DNA of 64,000 nucleotides from 62-47 sp044463945. Its GTDB lineage: Bacteria > Pseudomonadota > Alphaproteobacteria > Rhizobiales > Xanthobacteraceae. Shown piece by piece: positions 34,266 through 43,179 of the stretch. The position numbers and the translations under genes were made by a program. Location: contig JBIQLW010000001.1 in assembly GCA_044463945.1 (NCBI GenBank), positions 124,001 to 188,000 of the forward strand. The letters run 5' to 3'. The stretch's first letter is position 1, and every line of letters starts with the position of its first letter. The notes beneath the pieces were generated by a model. That model searched no databases. It had not been told where the DNA came from and saw nothing but the letters and a program-made list of their open reading frames with translations.

Positions 34266-35906
34266 TTGCAAACCGTTGCTTCCATCATCGTCCAAATGCT
34301 GCAAGCCGCGGGTGTCGACCGCGTCTTCAGCGTGCCTGGCGAAAGCTATCTTGGTCTCCTCGATGCGCTGGAGGACAACAACGCTATCGATGTGGTGACC
34401 TGCCGGCATGAAGGCGGCGCCGGCCTGATGGCGGTCGCGGATGCGAAGCTGACTGGAAAGCCCGCTGTCTGCATGGTGAGCCGCGGTCCGGGCGCCGCCA
34501 ATGCGTCCATCGGTATGCACGCCGCTCATCAAGATACCGTCCCGTTCATTCTGCTGGTCGGACAGGTCGCCAGGGCGCATCTGCGGCGCGATGCTTTTCA
34601 GGAGGTGGATTACGGCCAGTTCTTTGGCGGCACGGCGAAGTGGGCCGCCGAACTCTCGGAACCAACGCGCGTCACCGATATCATGTCGCGCGCCATTCAT
34701 GTGGCGACGTCGGGGACGCCCGGTCCGGTGGTGATCTCCCTGCCGGAAGACGTCCTGGCCGAGCCGGTCGATATTCCCGTTCCGCCGCCACACCGGCGCG
34801 CGCTGGCGCGTCCGGCTGCTTCCGCCCTCGCCGAGATCGAAACGCTGCTGCGTGCCGCCAAAAGGCCGTTGATCATCGCCGGTGGCGAATTGGCGGATCA
34901 ACATGGGCGCGCCGCCCTTCTCGCCGCCGTGACCGCGTGGTCCCTCCCGGTGATGTGCAGTTTTCGGCGGCACGATCTTTTCCCCAATGACAGCCGTCTC
35001 TTTGCCGGTGAACTCGGGTTCTTCAACACCAAGGCTCAGATGGAGCATCTGACGAGCGCCGACCTGATCCTCGCTGTCGGTACCAGGCTCGGCGATCTGA
35101 CGACGCACGGCTATACGTTCCCGCCGTCACAACAACCCGGCCAGAAACTCATCCATATCCATCGCAACGAAGCCGTTCTTGGCACGAATTTCACGCCCGA
35201 TCTGGCGATCGCCTGTTGTTCCGCATCCTTCCTGCATGAACTGGCGGAAATCGCACCGGCGGTCCCGCCCGTTCGCGACGGCTGGATCGATGGTTTGCGG
35301 CAACGGCTGGCGGCGGTCACGACCTGGGCGCCAAGAACGGCCAACGACGGCGTCGTGTTCGGCAATGTCGTCGCCGAGCTGGGCCGCCATATTGCCCCCG
35401 ATGCCATCGTCTCGATGGATGCGGGGGTCTGCGCCGGTATGCTGTACCGTTACTATCCATGGCGTCCGCCGCAGATTCTTCTGACCCCCGTCGCCGGAAC
35501 GATGGGGTGGGGGATACCGGGTGCCGTCGCCGCCGCGCTGCGTCACCCGGATCGGCAGGTCATCTGCATGATCGGGGATGGCGGTATGCTGATGGGCGGG
35601 ATGGAGCTGGCCGTCGCCGCGGAGCGCAACCTGCCGCTGGTGATCATCCTGGCCAACAACGCCAGCTATGGCGCCATTCGCCTGAACCTGCATCGCGCCT
35701 ATCCAGGCCGCCGCACGGCAACCGATCTCTACAATCCGAATTTCATCGCACTTGCCCAGGCATTCGGTTGCCGCACCTTTTTGATCGAAACCGAGAACGC
35801 CATTCCAACGGTTCTTGAGGAGGCTTTCGACGCGCCGGCCCTGACGCTGGTCGAAGTCAAAACGAGTCTCTCCACAATTCTTTCCAATGCGGGGGCGCAA
35901 TCATGA
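34266..35906 (+). CDS. ThDP-dependent enzyme (acetolactate synthase/2-oxo acid decarboxylase family), copy 2
   Basis: The start is a TTG at 34266 with GGAAG just upstream; the product then begins at the point where copy 1 shows its first conserved residues. 546 residues. The activating Glu is E49 in CRHEGGAG, and the cofactor motif runs from MIGDGGMLMGG to ANNASYG. The whole chain aligns with copy 1 without large gaps (shared runs such as ATSGTPGPVV and RLGD-TT-GY-FP), so the two are paralogues or subunits of a heteromer. It ends 4 bp into the following CoA-transferase gene (ATGA). Confidence 0.87.
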   Translation: MQTVASIIVQMLQAAGVDRVFSVPGESYLGLLDALEDNNAIDVVTCRHEGGAGLMAVADAKLTGKPAVCMVSRGPGAANASIGMHAAHQDTVPFILLVGQVARAHLRRDAFQEVDYGQFFGGTAKWAAELSEPTRVTDIMSRAIHVATSGTPGPVVISLPEDVLAEPVDIPVPPPHRRALARPAASALAEIETLLRAAKRPLIIAGGELADQHGRAALLAAVTAWSLPVMCSFRRHDLFPNDSRLFAGELGFFNTKAQMEHLTSADLILAVGTRLGDLTTHGYTFPPSQQPGQKLIHIHRNEAVLGTNFTPDLAIACCSASFLHELAEIAPAVPPVRDGWIDGLRQRLAAVTTWAPRTANDGVVFGNVVAELGRHIAPDAIVSMDAGVCAGMLYRYYPWRPPQILLTPVAGTMGWGIPGAVAAALRHPDRQVICMIGDGGMLMGGMELAVAAERNLPLVIILANNASYGAIRLNLHRAYPGRRTATDLYNPNFIALAQAFGCRTFLIETENAIPTVLEEAFDAPALTLVEVKTSLSTILSNAGAQS

Positions 35907-37066
35907 AGCCGTTGGCAGGCACACGTATCTTAACCCTGGAAAGTTTCGGCGCGGCCCCATACGGGACGATGATGCTGGCCGATCTCGGCGCCGAAGTGAT
36001 CAAGATCGAGAATCCGTCCGCCGGCGGCGATGCGTCGCGCATGGTCGGCCCCAATCTGCTCGGCGAGCAGGACAGCCAGTATTTCCAGTCCTTCAATCTG
36101 GGCAAGCAAAGCGTGGCGCTCGATCTTACGCGAGACGATGACCGCCGCGCCTTCCGAAAGCTTGTTGCGCAGGCCGATGCGGTGGTGAACAACCTGCGCG
36201 GCGATCTCCCGTCCCGGCTCGGACTCGAATATGCGAGCCTGTGCGACGTCAACCCGGCGATCGTCTGTCTGCATATTTCCGCGTACGGCCGCCATAACAG
36301 CCGAAAATCGTGGCCGGGTTACGACTTCCTGGCCCAGGCCGAAGCCGGGCTGATGAGCATGACGGGGGAGCCGGACGGCCCTCCCTCGCGTCTCGGCCTT
36401 TCGATGATCGACTACATGACCGGCATCACTGGCATGGTCGGGCTGCTCGGTTGCCTGGTGTATGCAAAGGAGACCGGCCAGGGCTGCGACGTCGACACCA
36501 ACCTGTTCGATGTCGCGACGCATCAGCATTGCTACCTGGCGACCTGGTTCCTGAATTCAGGCACCGCTCCGCAGCGCGTCCCGCGCAGCGCTCACCCTTC
36601 AATCGTTCCTGTCCAGTCCGTCCGCACCAAGGACGGCTGGATTTACGTGATGTGCATGAAGGACAAGTTCTGGGAAGCGCTGGCAACGCGGATCGGCCGT
36701 GAGGATTTGATCGACGACCCGCGCTTTTCCAGCCAGGAGGCCCGCCGCGACAACCGCCTGCAACTGACGAAGGAACTGGACGCGGCGATGATGGAGCATA
36801 CCACCGCGGAGTGGCTTTCCATCCTGAATGGAGTCATTCCGGTCGCGCCGATCTATTCGGTTCCCGACGCTTTCGCCAACCCCTTCATGGCAGAGACCGG
36901 CATGGTGACGACGATTGAGCACCCTGCCGCGCCGGAGCTGCGTGTGCTTGCCTCGCCTCTCAAAATCAACGGCGAACGGCCACGCAAATCGGCGGGTGCG
37001 CCATTGGGCTCGGGAAACGCCCGCTATCTTGAGGTCGCCGAGACGCGCAAAAAAGCATTTTCGTGA
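35903..37066 (+). CDS. Family III CoA-transferase (CaiB/BaiF), second copy
   Basis: 387 residues starting MKPLAGTRILTLESFGAAPYG, with DLGAEVIKIENP and the Asp of SMIDYMTGITG (about residue 173), the expected catalytic aspartate. It is only distantly related to the copy at 16937-18058. It is coupled by ATGA to the ThDP gene before it and is followed 86 bp later by an acyl-CoA dehydrogenase, so it should activate the acid that the dehydrogenase then oxidises. It lacks the usual first Gly/Val-rich start of formyl-CoA transferases, so an oxalate role is not favoured. Confidence 0.88.
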   Translation: MKPLAGTRILTLESFGAAPYGTMMLADLGAEVIKIENPSAGGDASRMVGPNLLGEQDSQYFQSFNLGKQSVALDLTRDDDRRAFRKLVAQADAVVNNLRGDLPSRLGLEYASLCDVNPAIVCLHISAYGRHNSRKSWPGYDFLAQAEAGLMSMTGEPDGPPSRLGLSMIDYMTGITGMVGLLGCLVYAKETGQGCDVDTNLFDVATHQHCYLATWFLNSGTAPQRVPRSAHPSIVPVQSVRTKDGWIYVMCMKDKFWEALATRIGREDLIDDPRFSSQEARRDNRLQLTKELDAAMMEHTTAEWLSILNGVIPVAPIYSVPDAFANPFMAETGMVTTIEHPAAPELRVLASPLKINGERPRKSAGAPLGSGNARYLEVAETRKKAFS

Positions 37067-37152
37067 CTCCCCGATACGGCGCGCATGGAATGCCCAGCAT
37101 GGCCGGCGGATCGGCGCGCTCTCATCCTGATTTTTGCACCAAGGAGCATTTG

Positions 37153-38316
37153 ATGCACATGTCTTCCTCGCCGGTTCGTGATGACGATGAAGCCATGATC
37201 ATGGCCAGCGTCGATCGCTTCCTTCTGGATGTGGCGCCGCGTGTTCGCGATCTCGACGACCGCGACGAATATCCGTCCGATATCGTGGAGCAGATGAAGG
37301 AACTCGGCTTGTTCGGTTGCACGATCGCCACCGAATATGGCGGCCTCGGGCTATCCGCTCGAACCTATGCCAGGATTGTCGAACGGATGTCCGCGATCTG
37401 GATGTCGATATCAGGCATTATCAACTCCCACCTGATCATGTGCATGGCTGTTCAGCGTTTCGGCACGGAGGAACAGAAACGCACTTATCTGCCCCGTTTC
37501 GCCACCGGCGAACTGCGCGGCGGCGTCGGTCTGACGGAGCCGGATTGCGGCACCGACCTCCAGGCGATCCGTACCGTGGCGCGGCGTGATGGTGACACCT
37601 ATGTTGTGAATGGCACCAAGGCCTGGATCACCAACAGCATGCACGGCAACACCATCGCGCTGCTGGTGAAGACCGATATGACGGCAACCCCGCGCCATAA
37701 AGGCATGAGCCTGCTTATTGCCGAAAAGGGGCCGGGCTTCAGGGTCGCCACTAAAGCACGCAAACTTGGCTATCGCGGTATCGATACCTGTGAACTCGTT
37801 TTCGAGGATTACCGCGTGCCGGTCGACCGGCTCATTGGCGGGCGCGAAGGCAATGGCTTACAGCAGATTCTCGGAGGATTAGAACTTGGCCGCATCAATG
37901 TTGCAGCGCGCGGCGTCGGGGTCGCCGAAGCGGCCCTGAAGGAGGCAACTGCCTATTCACAGATTCGCAAGACGTTCGGCAAGCCCATCTGCGAGCATCA
38001 GGCGATCCAGCTCAAGCTGGGCGAAATGGCTACTCGTACCGAAGCGGCACGCCTCCTTACCTACCGCGCCGCCGAATCCTACGACCGTGGTGAACGCTGC
38101 GACATGGAAGCCGGCATGGCCAAGTATTTTGCTACTGAAGCCGCCATGGAGAACAGCCACGAAGCGATGCGTATTCACGGAGCGTATGGCTACTCCAAGG
38201 AATACAATGTCGAACGTCTTTATCGGGATGCACCTCTTTTAGTCATCGGTGAAGGCACGAATGAATTGCAGCGGATCATCATAGCCAGGCAGCTCATCGC
38301 ACGAAATCCTGTCTGA
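37153..38316 (+). CDS. Acyl-CoA dehydrogenase
   Basis: The ATG at 37153 with AAGGAG 8 bp upstream gives 387 residues; the frame extends to 37063 but without family resemblance. GVGLTEPDCGTDL (about 120-132) and IHGAYGYSKEYNVERLYRDA-type C-terminal residues, followed by EGTNELQ, are standard. It is an FAD enzyme that makes a 2-enoyl-CoA and passes electrons to electron-transfer flavoprotein. As last gene of the ALDH operon it links acid activation to the MaoC hydratase and CitE lyase encoded at 15.6-16.9 kb. Methylsuccinyl- or other branched acyl-CoA is a possible substrate. Confidence 0.93.
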   Translation: MHMSSSPVRDDDEAMIMASVDRFLLDVAPRVRDLDDRDEYPSDIVEQMKELGLFGCTIATEYGGLGLSARTYARIVERMSAIWMSISGIINSHLIMCMAVQRFGTEEQKRTYLPRFATGELRGGVGLTEPDCGTDLQAIRTVARRDGDTYVVNGTKAWITNSMHGNTIALLVKTDMTATPRHKGMSLLIAEKGPGFRVATKARKLGYRGIDTCELVFEDYRVPVDRLIGGREGNGLQQILGGLELGRINVAARGVGVAEAALKEATAYSQIRKTFGKPICEHQAIQLKLGEMATRTEAARLLTYRAAESYDRGERCDMEAGMAKYFATEAAMENSHEAMRIHGAYGYSKEYNVERLYRDAPLLVIGEGTNELQRIIIARQLIARNPV

Positions 38317-38344
38317 TGAGCTCGATCAGTTCCATTACGGCCTT

Positions 38345-38425
38345 TTGAAGATGGATTGCCGGGTCATGGGCGAGCGAAGCGACGCCGTTCCTTGAATGGC
38401 CATGCCCGGCAATGACGACCGAATC
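38345..38425. repeat. Dispersed intergenic repeat, copy 1 of 2 in the window
   Basis: The stretch GAAGATGGATTGCCGGGTCA, then GCGAGCGAAGCGACGCCGTTC and ATGCCCGGCAATGACGAC, shares its order and most bases with 58571-58688. The pairing GATTGCCGGG / CCCGGCAATG gives an inverted repeat. It marks the border between the catabolic island and the core region. Confidence 0.55.
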
Positions 38426-38871
38426 TACGGCTCCCACGCCATCCGCAGCACCGGGCGGCCCGAGGTCGGATTGACGTCCTCGCCGGCGTGGATGAAGCCG
38501 TTGCGCGCGTAGAAGCGGATGGCGCGGGCATTGTCCTTGTTGACCAGCAGCGTCACGCGGTCCGGCGACAATCGCTTGGCCTCGTCCACCAATGCCTTCG
38601 CCAGCGGTGAACCCCACTGTTCGGGCGCGACCACGATCTGGTCGAGATAACCGGTCGCGTCGATGGTGACGAAGCCGAGCAGGACGCCGGCCTGTTCGGC
38701 GACCACGATCCGCGCGGCGGGCACCAGTTCGTCGCGCCATCGCGCCCGCCACCACGCGACGCGCGCGGCGAAGTCGATCGCGGGATAGGCTTGCTGCCAG
38801 GTGCGCCGCCACAGTTCGATGGCGGCGCCCTCGTCGCTCTCGCGATAGGGACGAAGCTGGAAAGCGCTCAT
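38425..38871 (-). CDS. GNAT-family N-acetyltransferase
   Basis: 148 residues with the acetyl-CoA binding core IVVAPEQWGSPLAKALVDEAKR (a Q/RxxGxG/A-like turn) and ARAIRFYARNGF near the C-terminus, as in ribosomal-protein and small-molecule acetyltransferases. It starts 6 bp after the OmpA/MotB-like gene on the same strand, so it is the tail of that operon. The acceptor is unknown. Confidence 0.85.
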   Translation of the reverse strand: MSAFQLRPYRESDEGAAIELWRRTWQQAYPAIDFAARVAWWRARWRDELVPAARIVVAEQAGVLLGFVTIDATGYLDQIVVAPEQWGSPLAKALVDEAKRLSPDRVTLLVNKDNARAIRFYARNGFIHAGEDVNPTSGRPVLRMAWEP

Positions 38872-38877
38872 GCGCGG

Positions 38878-39906
38878 CTATCTTTCCGTCAGCTTCAGTT
38901 CGATGCGGCGGTTGCGCTTGTAGGCGTCTTCCGTGGTGCCGGTGTCGAGCGGCTGGAATTCGCCGAAGCCGGCGGCGACCAGACGCTGCGGCGGCACGCC
39001 GAGCGACACCAGATACTGCACCACCGAGATCGCGCGCGCCGCCGACAGCTCCCAGTTCGACTTGAACTGCGGGCTATTGATCGGCCGCACGTCGGTGTGG
39101 CCATCGACCCGCAGCACCCAGGCAATCTCGCCCGGAATCTTCTTGTCGAGGTCTTTCAGCGCATCCGCGAGCTTGTCGAGTTCGGCCTTGCCTTCCGGCA
39201 GCAGCACCGCCTGGCCGGTATCGAAGAACACTTCGGACTGGAACACGAAGCGGTCGCCGACGACGCGGATGTCGGGCCGGTCGCCGAGGATCGCGCGCAG
39301 CCGCCCGAAGAACTCGGAGCGATAGCGCGACAGTTCCTGCACCCGCTGCGCCAGCGCGATGTTGAGGCGCTGGCCGAGATCGCTGATACGGGTCTGCGCT
39401 TCCTTGTCGCGCTTCTCGGAGGCGTCGAGCGCGGCTTCCAGCGCGGCGAGCTGCCGCCGCAGCGCGCTGATCTGCTGGTTCAGCACCTCGACCTGCGCCA
39501 GCGCCCGCGCCGACACCTGCTTTTCGGACTCCAGCGCCTTGCCCAACTCGCTGGCGCGGCCGGCGGCGTCGTTGCCGGCGCCCGCCAGCCCCTCGTAAAG
39601 CCCCTTGGCGCGGTCGCGCTCGGCCTCGGCGGCGGCGAGGCTGGCGCGGCTCTGGGACAACTGGTCGGAGAGGTCGATCTGCGCGACCTTCTCCAGCGAC
39701 AACAGTTCGTTCAACTGCGCGATCCGGGCGTTGAGTTCTTCCAGCGCCTTGTCCTTGCCGGACACTTCCCGCGACAGATAGAACTGCACCACCAGAAACA
39801 CTGACAGCAGGAACACGATGGCCAGCACCAGCGTCGACAGCGCATCGACGAAGCCCGGCCAGTAGTTGAACCCGGTGTCCTGGCGGCGGCGGATCAACGC
39901 CATCAC
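38878..39906 (-). CDS. MotB/OmpA-type peptidoglycan-binding membrane protein with long coiled coil
   Basis: 342 residues: one N-terminal membrane helix (about 20-43), a coiled coil of roughly 150 residues (about 50-195), and a C-terminal OmpA/MotB peptidoglycan-binding domain (DGHTDVRPI, about 268-276, and NRRIELKL at the end). It has no flagellar genes around it. It overlaps by four bases the MotA/ExbB-like gene upstream, so the two form a proton-channel pair anchored to the cell wall, probably for envelope or transport energy rather than flagellar rotation. Confidence 0.86.
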   Translation of the reverse strand: MMALIRRRQDTGFNYWPGFVDALSTLVLAIVFLLSVFLVVQFYLSREVSGKDKALEELNARIAQLNELLSLEKVAQIDLSDQLSQSRASLAAAEAERDRAKGLYEGLAGAGNDAAGRASELGKALESEKQVSARALAQVEVLNQQISALRRQLAALEAALDASEKRDKEAQTRISDLGQRLNIALAQRVQELSRYRSEFFGRLRAILGDRPDIRVVGDRFVFQSEVFFDTGQAVLLPEGKAELDKLADALKDLDKKIPGEIAWVLRVDGHTDVRPINSPQFKSNWELSAARAISVVQYLVSLGVPPQRLVAAGFGEFQPLDTGTTEDAYKRNRRIELKLTER

Positions 39907-40919
39907 ACGTCTCCGCTGAGGTGCCGCTCGGGTTGCGCCGCGATCCGCTCAAGCAGCTTCTTGATCTCGCGGTTCTGTTCGCCCTGGCCGTCGGCCCATT
40001 CGCGGATCATCTGCTGCTCGCCGCGCATGTGCTGCACCAGCCCCTGAATGGCGTCGGCGAGGTTGGCCATCGCCGCGGTGCTGCCGCGGTTCGAGCCCAT
40101 CTCCTCGACGGTCGAGCGCAGCCGCTCGATCGCGACCTGCATGTCGCCGCCGCCGGCCGGGGCGTGGCCGCCTTCGCCGGTATATTCGCGCACGGTGGAG
40201 GCCAGCCAGTCTTCGAGGTCGGTATAGAAGCGGTTCTGCGCCTGGCTCGATTGCAGGTCGAGGAAGCCGAGGATCAGCGATCCGGCGAGGCCGAACAGCG
40301 ATGACGAGAACGAGATGCCCATGCCGCCGAGCGGCGCGGCCAGCCCTTCCTTGAGGGTATCGAACAGCGATCCGGAATCGCCGCCGACCTTCAGCCCGTC
40401 GATGATGTGGCTGACCGAGCCGACCGTCTCGATCAGGCCCCAGAAGGTGCCGAGCAGGCCGAGAAACACCAGAAGGCCGGTCATGTAGCGCGAGATGTCG
40501 CGCGCCTCGTCGAGCCGGGTGGCGATGGAATCCAGCAGGTGCCGCATGGTCTGCTGCGAGATCGACATCCGCCCGCTGCGCTCGCGGCCGAGGATCGCGG
40601 CCATCGGCGCCAGCAGCACCGGCCGGCGGTCGAGCGCGAGGCCGGGATCGGAGATGCGGAAGTTGTTGACCCAGGCGACCTCGGGATAGAGCCGGATCAC
40701 CTGCCGGAACGACAGGATGGCGCCGATCAGCAGCACCGCGATAATCAGGGCGTTGAGGCCGGGGTTGGCCATGAACGCCATCATGATCTGCTTGTACAGG
40801 ACCACGACGACGAGCGCGCACAGCACCAGGAACACCACCATGCGCACCAGGAAGATGCGTGGCGACGACAGCTTGGTCAATTCGATATCCAGGGAACGGG
40901 ATGCGGAACCTTGCGCCAT
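39903..40919 (-). CDS. MotA/TolQ/ExbB-type proton channel protein
   Basis: The ATG at 40919 gives 338 residues; earlier ATGs exist and the start is not certain. Hydrophobic helices lie near residues 30-50, 60-80, 145-165 and 185-205, with the TolQ-like segment GLLGTFWGLIETV and the small-residue stretch GMGISFSSSLFGLAGSLILG. It should form the stator channel with the downstream MotB-like protein. No ExbD or TonB gene is adjacent. Confidence 0.82.
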   Translation of the reverse strand: MAQGSASRSLDIELTKLSSPRIFLVRMVVFLVLCALVVVVLYKQIMMAFMANPGLNALIIAVLLIGAILSFRQVIRLYPEVAWVNNFRISDPGLALDRRPVLLAPMAAILGRERSGRMSISQQTMRHLLDSIATRLDEARDISRYMTGLLVFLGLLGTFWGLIETVGSVSHIIDGLKVGGDSGSLFDTLKEGLAAPLGGMGISFSSSLFGLAGSLILGFLDLQSSQAQNRFYTDLEDWLASTVREYTGEGGHAPAGGGDMQVAIERLRSTVEEMGSNRGSTAAMANLADAIQGLVQHMRGEQQMIREWADGQGEQNREIKKLLERIAAQPERHLSGDV

Positions 40920-41021
40920 GGTGCTTTCATCGGGTTGGAGCATTCGTCGGTCGCAATATGGCACAGCGCGCGCGTGAGGGAAGCGGGGCGGCCGTCAAAC
41001 CGCACAGGCGGCGTCACGGCG

Positions 41022-41738
41022 TCAGGCCAGTCGAGCGAGCCAGCATGAGAAAACGCGCTCCGCCTGCGCCGCCAGCCGTGGCGCGATGGCCGCTGTTGCA
41101 GTGCGAAGGGCGGGGATCGGGATTTTCGCCGCCGCAAGCTCCACGGTGTGGCCGACGTACCATTCCTCCAGCCGGACCGGATCGGCCTCGATATGGAATT
41201 GCAGTGCGAGGGCTTTTTCCCCGAACGCGAACGCCTGATTCTCATAGGCTTCGGTCGAGGCCAGCCGCACCGCGCCGGCCGGCAGGTCGAAAGTGTCGCC
41301 GTGCCAGTGCAGCACGGTCGCGCCGGGCTCGGCGAGCGGGGCGAGGCAGGAGGCCGCGCCTTCCGCGGTGAGGCGCAACGGTCCCCAGCCGATCTCCTTG
41401 GCGGGGCCGGGGTAGACGCGGGCGCCCAGCGCCGCCGCCATCAACTGGCTGCCGAGGCAGATGCCGAGCGTCGGCCGGTCGCCGGCAAGACGCTGTTCAA
41501 GCAGCGCGATTTCCCGGGCAAGGAACGGATAGTCGGCCACGTCGCCGACGCCGATCGGGCCGCCGAGCACGATCAGCAGGTCGGCCTCGGCGATCGCCGG
41601 ATGGGCAAGATCGGCGGAGGCGGCCGCAAGGGTCGTCACCTCCCATCCGGCCCGCTCAAGGACCGGCGCGAGCAGGCCGAGGTCTTCGAAGGCCACATGC
41701 CGCAATGCGACGGCGCGGCGGCGGCGATGATTCGTCAT
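41022..41738 (-). CDS. Class I glutamine amidotransferase-like protein
   Basis: The ATG at 41738 gives 238 residues; the frame runs back to 41951 without similarity. The nucleophile elbow is GICLGSQLM (Cys at about 95) and the FHIEAD segment (about 180) supplies His-Glu of the triad, as in GMP synthase-like amidotransferases and gamma-glutamyl hydrolases. There is no synthetase domain, so it is a stand-alone amidotransferase, perhaps acting on glutamylated compounds. It is divergent from the ModE-like gene. Confidence 0.85.
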   Translation of the reverse strand: MTNHRRRRAVALRHVAFEDLGLLAPVLERAGWEVTTLAAASADLAHPAIAEADLLIVLGGPIGVGDVADYPFLAREIALLEQRLAGDRPTLGICLGSQLMAAALGARVYPGPAKEIGWGPLRLTAEGAASCLAPLAEPGATVLHWHGDTFDLPAGAVRLASTEAYENQAFAFGEKALALQFHIEADPVRLEEWYVGHTVELAAAKIPIPALRTATAAIAPRLAAQAERVFSCWLARLA

Positions 41739-41950
41739 GACTTGCTCGTTATGGGCAGGGCTTCGCGTCCAATGCCGGAGCGCTCCCGCAATGCCGCAAG
41801 ATCGTGGTTGTCTTGTCAAGCCTTCGCGGTAATCTGCCGGTGTTCTGATTGGATTGTCATTTCGCGTGGCGGGCCGTAAGTCCGCCGGGCGCGGCGTGGC
41901 GGATTTCAGTGTCAGGACATCCGCCGCGTCCATGATCGGGCAAGTTCGCA

Positions 41951-42352
41951 ATGACCAAGATGCCCAAATCCAATTCGAAGGCGTCCGCCAGGCCGCTGCC
42001 CGCGCTCACCGTCCGCATCGATTTCGACGGCGACAGCCGGCTCGGCCCCGGCAAGATCCAGTTGCTGGAAAGCATCGCCGCGTGCGGCTCGATCTCGGCG
42101 GCGGGCCGGGCCATGGAGATGTCCTACAAGCGTGCCTGGGATCTGGTGGACGACATCAACCGGATGTGCGGGCAGGCGGCGGTCGAACGCCAGACCGGCG
42201 GCAAGCACGGCGGCGGCGCGACGCTGACGGCGTTCGGCGTCTCGCTGGTCGAGCGCTACCGGCGGATCGAGCGGGCCGCGGCGGCCGCGGCGCGCAAGGA
42301 TCTCGCCTCGCTGCGTTCGGATATCGCGCGGGCGACCAAGGGGTCGGGCTGA
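41951..42352 (+). CDS. ModE-like LysR-type HTH protein without molybdate-binding domains
   Basis: 133 residues. The segment GPGKIQLLESIAACGSISAAGRAMEMSYKRAWDLVD (too long to be chance; only part is quoted in families as the ModE N-terminal winged helix) identifies it, with FGVSLVERYRRIE after it. The C-terminal MOP (molybdate-binding) domains of full ModE (about 260 residues) are absent, so how it senses a signal is unclear. Molybdate transport genes are not in the window. Confidence 0.85.
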   Translation: MTKMPKSNSKASARPLPALTVRIDFDGDSRLGPGKIQLLESIAACGSISAAGRAMEMSYKRAWDLVDDINRMCGQAAVERQTGGKHGGGATLTAFGVSLVERYRRIERAAAAAARKDLASLRSDIARATKGSG

Positions 42353-42462
42353 TTCACGCCGCCGTTCCCGCTCCGCGCGGCTGACGGTCATTCCGTTGCG
42401 CGTGATGTCGCGTGCTGACGCGTCCGCCGGCCCTGTCGCGTGCCGGCTGGTTGCGGCAAATC

Positions 42463-43081
42463 CGCCTATCGTTATATCTTCCAGAACAGCGGGCAGGTGT
42501 GCCTCGCCATCAAGCGACTCTACGTCCACGAGTCGGTCTATGACGACCTCTGCGAGGAACTGGTCAACATCGCCAAGAACACCGTGGTCGATGACGGCTC
42601 CAAGCAGGGCACCGGGCTCGGGCCGTTGCAGAACAAGATGCAGTACGAGAAGGTCAAGGGCTTCCTCGACGACGCGCGCAAGAACGGCAACATCATCGCC
42701 GGCGGCAAGGCCATGGACCGCCCCGGCTACTTCATCGAGCCGACCATCGTGCGCGACATCAAGGAAGGCTCGAAGCTGGTGGACGAGGAACAGTTCGGGC
42801 CGGTTCTCCCGGTCATCAAGTTCTCGGACTCCGAGGACGTCATCCGCCGCGCCAACGGCACCACTTACGGCCTCGGCGCCTCGGTTTGGTCGTCCAACGC
42901 GCAACGCGCCCGCGAGGTCGCGAACCGCATCGAGGCCGGCACGGTGTGGATCAATACCCACTTGGACCTCGCGCCGCACATTCCCTTCGGCGGCGCCAAG
43001 CAGTCCGGCATCGGCACCGAGTTCGCCGAGGAGGGGCTGGCAGAGTTCACCCAGCTTCAAATCATCAACGAGGCGCGTTAA
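42463..43081 (+). pseudogene. 5'-truncated aldehyde dehydrogenase
   Basis: The frame continues upstream only as unrelated sequence, and recognisable protein begins at FQNSGQVCLAIKRLYVHES, which contains the catalytic Cys. What follows, through EEQFGPVLPVI, TYGLGASVWSSN and HIPFGGAKQSGIG, is a complete ALDH C-terminal half of about 200 residues. The NAD-binding half of about 265 residues is missing. No frameshift or stop is seen inside, so the loss is recent. It sits just before a strong terminator. Confidence 0.85.
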
Positions 43082-43098
43082 ATTGAAGGCGTAACCGG

Positions 43099-43135
43099 CG
43101 CTCCGGCGGCGCGCTGTCGCCGCCGGAGCGTTTTT
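43099..43135 (+). terminator. Intrinsic terminator after the truncated ALDH
   Basis: A perfect 13-bp stem (CGCTCCGGCGGCG / CGCCGCCGGAGCG, 43099-43111 and 43118-43130) with a 6-base loop is followed by TTTTT. Confidence 0.88.
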
Positions 43136-43179
43136 CGTTTCCGGCGATGTTGTCCGGCCGGATGCGGCGAGGATCGGCC

